Source of the DNA: DATDPY01 sp964395765
GTDB lineage: Bacteria > Bacteroidota > Bacteroidia > Cytophagales > Cyclobacteriaceae
Length of the DNA: 15,034 nt
Reading direction: 5' to 3'
Assembly (NCBI GenBank): GCA_964395765.1
Contig: CAYNCU010000099.1
Span: forward strand, 1-15,034
The translations under genes and the position numbers were made by a program. Shown here in pieces: positions 1 through 6,875 of the stretch. Position 1 is the stretch's first letter. The number at the start of each line of letters is the position of its first letter. The notes below the pieces were generated by a model. That model was not told the DNA's origin. It was given only the letters and a program-made list of their open reading frames with translations, and did no database searches.

Positions 1-2
1 CG

Positions 3-143
3 GAAAGCATTAATTTCATTTTACTGGAAACTGAAAATTCGCGAGACCCCAAATTATATCAGGCATCTGATCTCAGGGAAGTTATAACTCTCTTATCTTT
101 TAATAACCAGGCTCTTTTCCCCGACTGTCCGGGTTGCATTTAA
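3..143 (+). CDS. C-terminal end of an unidentified protein (partial, runs off left edge)
   Basis: A reading frame is open from the window edge to a TAA at 141-143 and gives 46 residues with ordinary protein composition. It ends in a CxxC-containing tail (PDCPGCI). The competing frame starting at base 1 stops at 87, so this is the longest open frame here and its direction agrees with the next gene. I do not recognise the family. The short length means it could be chance, but the 68-base gap to the lactate dehydrogenase start would be normal spacing between two genes on the same strand. Confidence 0.4.
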   Translation, partial: ESINFILLETENSRDPKLYQASDLREVITLLSFNNQALFPDCPGCI

Positions 144-152
144 AACAAAGCC

Positions 153-179
153 CCTGTTAATAATTCATTAAATAACAGG
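153..179. promoter_or_regulatory. Inverted repeat upstream of the D-lactate dehydrogenase gene (possible operator)
   Basis: A perfect 7-bp inverted repeat, CCTGTTA (153-159) and TAACAGG (173-179), is separated by 13 bases. A second, overlapping pairing, TTAAT (157-161) with ATTAA (167-171), lies inside it. It sits 9 bases after the upstream stop and 32 bases before the dehydrogenase ATG. No T-run follows, so a terminator is unlikely. A weak -7-like box TACCTTTA (187-194; consensus TAnnTTTG, one mismatch) lies just downstream, which would place the repeat over the -33 region. The TGTTAA/TAACA half-sites loosely resemble redox-sensing Rex operators; that is inference only. Confidence 0.35.
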
Positions 180-211
180 AATAAATTACCTTTAAAGATT
201 AAAAGTATGCC

Positions 212-1264
212 ATGTCGGTTAAAATAGCCTTTTTTGATACCAAACCCTACGACCGCGAAATTTTCAGCCAGGTAAATGAACAATATAATTTTCATTTGAA
301 ATATTTCAAAGTTCATCTATCGCCTGAAAGTGTCGTAATGGCAGAAGGTTATGATACGGTTTGCGCCTTTGTCAATGATGATATTAACAGTGGAATCATC
401 GACAAGCTTAATCAATACGGCATCCGAATGATTGCGCTCCGAAGCGCAGGATATAATAATGTAGACTTAACGGCCGCCTATGAAAAACTACATATTATGC
501 GGGTCCCTGCCTATTCCCCCCATGCCATTGCAGAACATACCATTGCACTGATACTTACGCTGAACCGGAAAATTCACCGGGCCTTCAACCGTACGCGGGA
601 AGCTAATTTCGCCCTGCAGGGCCTCATGGGTTTTGATTTACACAGAAAAACGGCAGGCGTGATAGGAACCGGAAGAATCGGCAGAATATTAATTCAGATC
701 CTTCGGGGGTTTGGAATGAGGGTGCTCGCCAATGATCGTTTCCCTGATAAAAGTTTTGAAAATAAATCAGGTTGCCGATATGTCAGCCTCAGTGAATTGT
801 TTTCTCATTCCGATATTATTTCACTTAACTGTCCGCTTACGCCTGAAACGGAATATCTCATCAATGAAAAATCTATCGCTGAAATGAAAACCGGTGTAAT
901 GATCATTAATACCGGAAGAGGAAAACTGATCAAAACCAATGAACTGATCCAAGGATTAAAATCAGGCAAGATCGGGTCGGCCGGACTTGATGTTTACGAA
1001 GAAGAAAGTGAATACTTTTTTGAAGACCTTTCCGGGGAAATCCTGACCGACGATGTACTCGCCCGGTTGCTTACCTTTAACAATGTGATCATCACATCCC
1101 ACCAGGGATTTTTCACCCGGGAAGCTTTAAACGGAATTGCAGAAACAACGCTGGGAAACATCAAAGATTATTTTGATAATAAGCCTCTGGTAAATGAAAT
1201 TTGCTATCGTTGTTCGGTGGATAAGGAAAATTGTGTTAAAGAAAGTGAAGGCAGGTGTTTTTGA
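212..1264 (+). CDS. ldhA: D-lactate dehydrogenase (D-isomer specific 2-hydroxyacid dehydrogenase)
   Basis: Predicted cytosolic NAD-dependent enzyme reducing pyruvate to D-lactate, which reoxidises NADH in fermentation. The 350-residue protein has the family order: N-terminal substrate-binding domain, an NAD-binding Rossmann insert with GTGRIG at 152-157 and an acidic D175, then return to the substrate domain. The catalytic trio is visible: R236 in INTGRGKLI, E263 in GLDVYEE, and H297 in SHQGF. The segment around YFFEDLSGEILTDDVL closely follows the fermentative LdhA subgroup rather than glycerate or phosphoglycerate dehydrogenases. The ATG at 212 is the natural start. Unusual: after the point where family members normally end (LVNEI) there is a tail of about 20 residues with cysteines at 331, 334, 341 and 349. 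The gene stands alone, converging on the flippase. Substrate assignment is strong but not proven; other 2-ketoacids are possible. Confidence 0.9.
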   Translation: MSVKIAFFDTKPYDREIFSQVNEQYNFHLKYFKVHLSPESVVMAEGYDTVCAFVNDDINSGIIDKLNQYGIRMIALRSAGYNNVDLTAAYEKLHIMRVPAYSPHAIAEHTIALILTLNRKIHRAFNRTREANFALQGLMGFDLHRKTAGVIGTGRIGRILIQILRGFGMRVLANDRFPDKSFENKSGCRYVSLSELFSHSDIISLNCPLTPETEYLINEKSIAEMKTGVMIINTGRGKLIKTNELIQGLKSGKIGSAGLDVYEEESEYFFEDLSGEILTDDVLARLLTFNNVIITSHQGFFTREALNGIAETTLGNIKDYFDNKPLVNEICYRCSVDKENCVKESEGRCF

Positions 1265-1267
1265 CCT

Positions 1268-1281
1268 GAAATAATTATTTC
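1268..1281. terminator. AT-rich palindrome between converging genes, possible weak bidirectional terminator
   Basis: A perfect 14-bp palindrome, GAAATAATTATTTC, lies in the 29-base gap between the converging dehydrogenase and flippase genes and is followed on the + strand by TTATTTTCT. The position suits a shared terminator, but the stem is almost all A/T and could form only with an AATT loop, so the support is weak. Confidence 0.25.
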
Positions 1282-1293
1282 TTATTTTCTAAA

Positions 1294-2777
1294 TCACTTT
1301 TTACCAATACCGATAAATCCCAGGGCATACTTTATTATATCATTTATTTCTTCCGAAATTTTAAGCCGGTATATGGTTACAAGGAACAAGGAGAACAATA
1401 CGACACATCTTACGATAATATCGAGCCATGGATTGGAAAGGCGGGGAATGATGAAATTTATCAAATAGAGAGCGATAAATATACCGAGCACTACCAGGGT
1501 TAATTTTGAAAATGGTTGTATTTTCATTTTAATCCACAAATAAAGGAGTAACATGAAATTATAGGAGGATAAGGCGATCAGGGAGGCAAATGCAGCTCCG
1601 ACGATACCATACTTCGGAATCAGCAGGTAATTGGTATAAATGGTTGCTGCAGTCAGATAGAGTACAAAAATTAAAAGAGAAGCGTAGTGTTTGGAATTGG
1701 AAATAATCAGTCCATTAACGCCTGTTAGAAGATCAATAAGCTTGCTGAACCCCAGGAATAGGATCACAAATTTTCCGGTCCTGTAAATCGCGCCATTGGG
1801 CATGATTGAAAAGATTGAATCGATGTTAATCCAGAGCATAAGAAAAATAACGCCTCCGACCAGGAATTGGATAAGGGAGCTTTTAGAATAAATTTCACCT
1901 ATTGCATTCCGGTTGTCCTCATGAAAGGATTTTGCGATATACGGGCCGGCCAATTGCTGAAAAGATCTTGACGGGATTTCTATGATAACAATAATATAAA
2001 AAGCAATAGAATAGATTCCCGTATTCGTCAGGTTGATGTAACCGCTGATCATAATTACATCTATCTTGTTGACAATATTGCTTCCGATTCCCATCAATAA
2101 AACAAGAAGAATATAAGAGATCAAAGCCTTCAGCATAAACTTGTCCATCAGGTCAAATTCAGGATTCAGCTTAATTTTGGTAATCCTTGAGAGATAGAAC
2201 AGGTTCAGGAGCGTAGCAATGGCATAAATGATTACGATCCCCCATAGGAACTGGCTAAGATTCAGAACTTTTAAATAGTAGAGTACTATGNNNNNNNNNN
2301 CATGGATTTCAGGCCCACCTCCCTGATGATCTTGGGAACAACGATTCTCAGGAGACATGAAGAATATGTTTCAAGGATTACTAGATAGATCATGAAAAAG
2401 GTAAGGGGAAGAATGAGATTGAGGTAATTTTTAACGACCGCTGAATTTTGAATAAAAAATGATATTATGATTCCTCGCAATAGGAAGAACAATAGGCTGA
2501 AGAATACAAAACCGATAAAAGGAATCACCAGGGAGAGGAACATGATCTGGTTTTCCTTATTTTTAAATTTAGGGTAGTACCTGATAATACCGGAGGTCAT
2601 TCCCAACTGGGCAATAAAAGCCAGATACATTCCCATATCCACAAGGACGCGGTTCAGTCCGACTATTTCGGGCGGAAGACAATAGGGCGTTACAAACACT
2701 ACATTGAAATACCCGATGACAGCCCCGATATAGGATGCAATGGATGCCTTAGCGCTTTGTCTTATAAATATTCCCAT
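1294..2777 (-). CDS. Wzx-type polysaccharide/oligosaccharide flippase, interrupted by an assembly gap
   Basis: Polytopic inner-membrane protein of the MOP (MATE/Wzx/MurJ-like) exporter superfamily, predicted to flip lipid-linked glycan units from cytoplasm to periplasm. The N-terminal part (start ATG at 2777, 159 known residues) has about four hydrophobic segments and a typical opening (RQSAKASIASYIGAVIGY). The C-terminal part (331 residues, from 2290 down to the stop at 1294) adds eight or nine more, with the GIYSIAFYI and IVGAAFASL patterns usual for this family. The two halves lie in different frames only because of the 10 N at 2291-2300. Together about 490 residues plus the gap match the usual family length of roughly 480-500, so one intact gene is likely. 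It is transcribed away from the glycan genes at 3056-7864 but probably serves the same pathway. The substrate cannot be told from sequence. Confidence 0.85.
2291..2300. other. Assembly gap (10 N) inside the flippase gene
   Basis: Ten consecutive N mark a scaffold join. On the - strand the upstream half ends with codons for GLKSM and the downstream half resumes with IVLYYLK in another frame. For the gene to be continuous, the true missing length must leave remainder 2 when divided by 3. Comparison with the usual family pattern suggests only a handful of residues are missing, though I cannot measure this. Confidence 0.95.
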
Positions 2778-3055
2778 TGAACGTACGGGCTTAAACCGGT
2801 AACTCTCCTAACTGTTTTATAATCGAAAACTGAATCTTTATTCTGATCGGTAAATTTAAATGAAAAAGATTGTATCACCCTTTGAATTACCGGCTTATAA
2901 CAATTTATTACCGGAAGCAAGAGCCTTCCCTGTCTTACCGGCAATTATCATAAAACTGATAAACATTTTCCGGAAATCATGTTACTTCGGCATCTTCCGG
3001 GAAGATTTAAATACTATTTATGCTTATTTTTGGCTGTGTTTAATAAATATTTAAA
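2778..3055. other. 278-bp divergent intergenic region between flippase and glycan operon
   Basis: This region must carry start signals for both the - strand flippase and the + strand epimerase-like gene. It holds four copies of the heptamer TTACCGG: three direct copies at 2887-2893, 2908-2914 and 2935-2941, and one inverted copy at 2796-2802. A TAnnTTTG promoter box lies near its right end. I found no convincing promoter box for the flippase. Two short open frames (2762-2944 on -, 2860-3054 on +) look fortuitous. Confidence 0.5.
3025..3032 (+). promoter_or_regulatory. Bacteroidota-type -7 promoter box for the glycan operon
   Basis: TATTTTTG matches the Bacteroidota primary sigma factor -7 consensus TAnnTTTG exactly and lies 23 bases before the ATG at 3056, implying a short leader of about 17 bases. 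No clear TTG/TTTG -33 box is seen 19-21 bases upstream, so the call is moderate. Confidence 0.4.
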
Positions 3056-4123
3056 ATGAAAATTGCATTAATAACAGGTTCTGCTGGCTTAATTGGCAGT
3101 GAATCTGTCGATTTTTTTTCCAAATCCTTCGACCTGATTCTGGGCATTGACAATGACATGCGATCCTATTTTTTCGGTGAAAATGCCTCGACACGCTGGA
3201 ACCGTAACCGAATAGAATCAGCCTATCCCAACTATAAACACTTCAATATTGATATACGCGATTATGATCCGTTACAGAAGGTATTCAGCGAGTATAATCT
3301 TGAGATCAGCCTTATCATTCATACTGCCGCTCAACCCAGCCATGACTGGGCGGCCAAAGAACCCAGGACCGACTTTGGCGTGAACGCGATTGGGACGCTT
3401 AATCTTCTTGAACTGACTAAAAAATATTGCCCGGATGCGGTCTTTATTTTTACCTCCACCAACAAGGTATACGGTGATACACCCAATGATCTTCCCCTGG
3501 AGGAAAAGGAAACAAGATGGGAAATCAGCGAGACGCATCCGTACTTTAAAAATGGTATTGATGAATCTATGAGCATCGACCAGACGAAACATTCCGTATT
3601 CGGAGCGTCAAAAGTTGCTGCCGATATCATGGTGCAGGAATACGGAAAATATTTCGGGATGAAGACAGGTGTATTCCGGGGTGGCTGCCTTACCGGCCCC
3701 AATCATTCGGGTACCCAGTTGCATGGTTTCCTGGCCTACCTGATGAAATGTGCGGTTACCGGAGAGCATTATACTATTTACGGGTACAAGGGCAAACAGG
3801 TAAGGGACAATATTCACGCTTATGATTTAGTGAACATGTTCCGCCATTACTACGACAACCCCAGGCAGGGGGAAGTTTATAATGCCGGCGGGGGAAGGCA
3901 TTCCAACTGCTCAATGAAGGAGGCCATCATTTTATGCGAAAAGATATCCGGCAGGAAAATTAATTCTGATTACACGGAAACCAACCGGATCGGCGACCAT
4001 ATTTGGTGGATCAGCGATGTTTCTAAATTCAAAAAACACTATCCTGACTGGGATTGGAAATATGACCTGAACGACATTCTGGTTCAGATTCATTCCGGCT
4101 TGGTTGAAAGGTATCGGGCTTAA
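3056..4123 (+). CDS. NAD-dependent sugar epimerase, CDP-paratose/CDP-tyvelose 2-epimerase-like extended SDR
   Basis: Predicted cytosolic enzyme of the extended short-chain dehydrogenase/reductase family that changes a nucleotide-linked sugar for surface glycan synthesis. The 355-residue protein opens with the NAD motif G8-SA-G11-LI-G14, has a TSTNKVYGD stretch (133-141) carrying the catalytic Ser/Thr, and contains YKGKQVRDNIHAYD and NRIGDHIWW blocks. These resemble CDP-tyvelose 2-epimerase (RfbE/TyvE) and its relatives. Odd: the SDR YxxxK motif reads F182-GAS-K186 in HSVFGASKVAAD, so the proton-shuttling Tyr is Phe. I believe homologs with this FGxSK form exist, but could not check. It heads the five-gene glycan run and the next gene starts 4 bases after its stop. 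The exact substrate (CDP-linked or other) is uncertain; a true 2-epimerase role is plausible, not proven. Confidence 0.8.
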   Translation: MKIALITGSAGLIGSESVDFFSKSFDLILGIDNDMRSYFFGENASTRWNRNRIESAYPNYKHFNIDIRDYDPLQKVFSEYNLEISLIIHTAAQPSHDWAAKEPRTDFGVNAIGTLNLLELTKKYCPDAVFIFTSTNKVYGDTPNDLPLEEKETRWEISETHPYFKNGIDESMSIDQTKHSVFGASKVAADIMVQEYGKYFGMKTGVFRGGCLTGPNHSGTQLHGFLAYLMKCAVTGEHYTIYGYKGKQVRDNIHAYDLVNMFRHYYDNPRQGEVYNAGGGRHSNCSMKEAIILCEKISGRKINSDYTETNRIGDHIWWISDVSKFKKHYPDWDWKYDLNDILVQIHSGLVERYRA

Positions 4124-4127
4124 TTCC

Positions 4128-4928
4128 ATGAAAATCCTTACCTGTTTTTTTAAATACATTTTACTGATGCTCTTTTATATTATAAAAAAAAGCAAGGATT
4201 CAATAACATATATTTTTGAGGTGGTTTTAAAAAAGGAATTGACAAATTACCTCGAGACGAAATATTATCGAGGTTTTATTCACATAGAAAAAGTTATTGC
4301 CGTCGCACAAAAACTCAAATCTCCGGGTGAAATTATTGTTGATATCGGGGGCTCAACAGGCCATACAGCTATCCTATTCAGTAAAGCCTTTCACAACGTA
4401 TCTATTTATGTATTTGAGCCGGTTAATGAAAGCTTCAGGAAATTACAGGAAACTGTTAATTCGATAAAAAATATTATGCCGATAAATACTGCCGTTGGAA
4501 ATTTTAGGGGGGAAACAAAAATCAATATCAATGATAGGATCTCATCCTCCTCACTGCTTGACCTGAACCCGGCGCTTTCAGGAAAAACAAATGAAATCAA
4601 TTTTAAAACTGAACGATCCGAATCAGTTAAAGTAAATTTACTTGACGAACTCATTCCAACAGATAAAAATGTTTTGATCGCAAAAATCGATGTTCAGGGA
4701 TATGAAATGGAAGTTTTAAAAGGTGGGAAAAATACGCTGAAACGCACAAAATTAATCGTTATAGAAGTATCTAACCATACAGGTTACCTTCATTCGACAC
4801 GTTATTATGAAATTGATGAATTTCTCCGTGATCTCAACTTTACATTATTTGATATATTTCCTTCCATTCACGAAAGAGGAAAATTGATTGAATGGGATGT
4901 TATTTATAAAAGGACAAGCTATCAATGA
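4128..4928 (+). CDS. FkbM family SAM-dependent methyltransferase
   Basis: Predicted O-methyltransferase using S-adenosylmethionine, likely acting on a sugar of the glycan built by this cluster. In 266 residues it shows SAM motif I VDIGGSTGHT (71-80), the acidic post-I strand VFEP (95-98), and the FkbM signature KIDVQGYEMEVLKGG (186-200), followed by VIEVS. The first 20 residues (KILTCFFKYILLMLFYIIK) are hydrophobic and may tether the protein to the inner membrane. I chose the ATG at 4128, 4 bases after the previous stop, over an in-frame TTG at 4104 that would overlap the epimerase gene. It overlaps the next gene by 4 bases (ATGA). Base composition is AT-richer than in the epimerase gene before it. 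Family assignment is firm; the acceptor is unknown. Confidence 0.85.
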   Translation: MKILTCFFKYILLMLFYIIKKSKDSITYIFEVVLKKELTNYLETKYYRGFIHIEKVIAVAQKLKSPGEIIVDIGGSTGHTAILFSKAFHNVSIYVFEPVNESFRKLQETVNSIKNIMPINTAVGNFRGETKININDRISSSSLLDLNPALSGKTNEINFKTERSESVKVNLLDELIPTDKNVLIAKIDVQGYEMEVLKGGKNTLKRTKLIVIEVSNHTGYLHSTRYYEIDEFLRDLNFTLFDIFPSIHERGKLIEWDVIYKRTSYQ

Positions 4929-6091
4929 AAATCGGAATCATAGAAATAATGCCGGCCGGGCATTATACGCTAGTGAACTCGGTGGCACAGATTTATTCGT
5001 CAGATATACATAATAAAGTAACAATAATAACAACGGCAACCGGCAAGAATATTTTGTTACCATTAGTTTCAGGTCAATCCAATATTACTATCAAGGAAAT
5101 ATCGCGACCAGCTTTACCGGAATTACAATCAATTCTTGAAAAATTAAAGTTTGATCGGATTTATATAACCACTCTTTCAAAGTATTTCCAAATTTTTTAT
5201 GCCATTAAATTTCAAGGTCAGCTGAATATATTTATTCACAATATTGATTTTTGGTTTAATTTTAATTTAAAACGGAATATATATGCGTTTCTGAAATCAG
5301 CAGAAAACCCTAAACAAATCCCTTTTCACTTTAAGCATAATTTTATTTACCCTATATGGCGTAAAAAAATATCACGTTTATTTTTAGAAAATCATATTAA
5401 GCTTGTTGTTCTTAACCAAACCTTAAAGAACGAATTATCCAGTTATTATCCGGCTAAAAATATTGAGGTGATTCCTTTTTCGATATTCGATATCAACCTA
5501 GCAAAAAAATTATCAATAAACGGTATGATAAGGATTTGCCTGCCAGGTCTGGTTTCAGCGCAACGAAGGGATTATTACTCTTTTTTCAACTTAGTCAGGT
5601 ATAATCTCGATTTCTTCAGGGATAATATTGAAATAGATTTATTAGGGGGAATTTCAAAATACGAAAACGGTTTTGAAATAATCGATGAAGCCAAACAACT
5701 GATCGAAATGGGTATAAAAATTTATTATTATAATAAATCAACGGTGCCAGTCGCTGAATTTGATATTGAATTATCAAAGGCCCACATTGTATTAGCCAAT
5801 TTTAAAGTTAATTTATCAAAATTCAGGTCTTACGGTAAGACCAAAGACAGTGGCGCAATTTTCACCTGTATCCATGCTGCAAAACCCGGCCTTTTTCCTT
5901 CAAGTTATCCTGTTCAGGGGGATATGAAGTCTTCAATCCTAACCTTTGATTCCTATGAAGATCTTGTTATTTTATTAAAAGATCTTATAAGCAACAGGAA
6001 TAAAATAGAAATACTCACTGATCATGCGCTTGAAAATTCAAAAAAATATAATCCTTTGGTAATCTTAAATAATCTGCTAAATGTAAATTGA
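4925..6091 (+). CDS. Probable GT-B fold glycosyltransferase (divergent)
   Basis: A 388-residue protein starting in the ATGA overlap with the methyltransferase gene. The N-terminus (MKIGIIEIMPAGHY) looks like the first strand of a Rossmann-like domain. A central linker with EVIPFSIF (181-188) is followed by RICLPGLVSAQRRDY (203-217) and IDLLGG (237-242), the layout of the second domain of GT4-like transferases. A DSGAIFTCIHAAKPGLFP stretch (318-335) sits where those enzymes hold their donor-nucleotide loop. No signal peptide or membrane segment is evident. I infer a cytosolic glycosyltransferase adding a sugar to a lipid-linked intermediate, because of fold pattern and position between a methyltransferase and a GT2 enzyme. 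Similarity to well-known families is weak, and donor and acceptor cannot be named. The gene is conspicuously AT-rich (a hand count of 5221-5280 gives 11 G/C of 60). Confidence 0.6.
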   Translation: MKIGIIEIMPAGHYTLVNSVAQIYSSDIHNKVTIITTATGKNILLPLVSGQSNITIKEISRPALPELQSILEKLKFDRIYITTLSKYFQIFYAIKFQGQLNIFIHNIDFWFNFNLKRNIYAFLKSAENPKQIPFHFKHNFIYPIWRKKISRLFLENHIKLVVLNQTLKNELSSYYPAKNIEVIPFSIFDINLAKKLSINGMIRICLPGLVSAQRRDYYSFFNLVRYNLDFFRDNIEIDLLGGISKYENGFEIIDEAKQLIEMGIKIYYYNKSTVPVAEFDIELSKAHIVLANFKVNLSKFRSYGKTKDSGAIFTCIHAAKPGLFPSSYPVQGDMKSSILTFDSYEDLVILLKDLISNRNKIEILTDHALENSKKYNPLVILNNLLNVN

Positions 6092-6134
6092 TCATCAATA
6101 GCTGCATAATAAATTCTTCCAATTGTTCTATTCA

Positions 6135-6875
6135 ATGCCTGATCCCAAAATTTCCATCATTACCGTTTCCTATAACGCAGAACCCTATATTGAGAGAACC
6201 ATTAAAAGTGTAATTCAGCAGACTTACCGGCCTGTTGAGTACCTTGTTATTGATGGCAATTCAAAGGATGGAACATCGGATATAATCCGGAAATATGAAT
6301 CATCGATTGACTACTGGGTAAGCGAACCCGATAAGAGCCATTTTGATGCTATGAACAAAGGAATCGAAAAATGTAACGGCGATTATATTCTGATCCTTAA
6401 TTCGGGTGATAAGCTGAAAGATGAGAATTCTCTGACCCATATTATGAAAGGTAGTAACCAGGCCGACTTCATTTATGGTCGTGCGGAATATATCGATGAA
6501 TACGGCAACACTAGACCCTGGCATAAAAAAACACCTTCAGCCCGGGAACTTTCCAGGAAGAGTTTTATGAATGGAATGGTTATTTGCCATCAGTGCATGA
6601 TCGTAAAAAAATCATTGGCGCCTCGATTCCGGCTGAGTCCCTGGAAAGTCTCCAACGATATTGAGTGGGCCATCCGGGTGATGGATAATATTAAAACCAT
6701 TCATTTTTGGGATGGAACATTTTGTCAATATCTTGAAGGAGGTATTTCCAATAAACAAAAATGGAAGGCCGTCAGGGAAAGATTTGACATCTCAGTATTT
6801 CATTTTGGATTATTTCCAACTATTTTAGAACAGTTCAAAATTATTTTACAACTTATTAAAAGAAAATTTCTATGA
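6135..6875 (+). CDS. Family 2 glycosyltransferase (WcaA-like)
   Basis: A GT-A fold inverting glycosyltransferase predicted to add one sugar from a nucleotide donor during repeat-unit assembly. The 246-residue protein begins PKISIITVSYN, the classic GT2 opening. It shows VIDGNSKDGT (38-47) for nucleotide binding, DKSHFDAMNKGI (66-77), and NSGD (89-92) where the metal-binding DxD-type motif lies. SNDIEW (153-158) is the likely catalytic-base region. I chose the ATG at 6135 over an in-frame TTG at 6123, because MPDPKISIIT is the normal start for this family. Its stop overlaps the ATG of the next gene by 4 bases (ATGA), so translation of the pair is probably coupled. Donor sugar unknown; a GDP-sugar made by the next enzyme is an attractive guess only. 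Confidence 0.88.
   Translation: MPDPKISIITVSYNAEPYIERTIKSVIQQTYRPVEYLVIDGNSKDGTSDIIRKYESSIDYWVSEPDKSHFDAMNKGIEKCNGDYILILNSGDKLKDENSLTHIMKGSNQADFIYGRAEYIDEYGNTRPWHKKTPSARELSRKSFMNGMVICHQCMIVKKSLAPRFRLSPWKVSNDIEWAIRVMDNIKTIHFWDGTFCQYLEGGISNKQKWKAVRERFDISVFHFGLFPTILEQFKIILQLIKRKFL

Noticed and set aside
2860..3054. 64-codon + strand open frame (and the - strand frame at 2762-2944) in the divergent intergenic region
   Set aside because: No family resemblance; both cover the area expected to hold promoters, and the + frame runs through the TATTTTTG box.
3272..3817. Overlapping - strand open frames inside the epimerase gene, and similar antisense frames inside other genes
   Set aside because: They lie opposite well-supported coding sequence and have no recognisable protein features.
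4104..4127. Upstream TTG start for the FkbM methyltransferase
   Set aside because: It overlaps the end of the epimerase gene, while an ATG at 4128 directly after that stop gives a normal N-terminus.
6123..6134. Upstream TTG start for the GT2 glycosyltransferase
   Set aside because: The ATG at 6135 gives the usual short N-terminus before ISIITVSYN.
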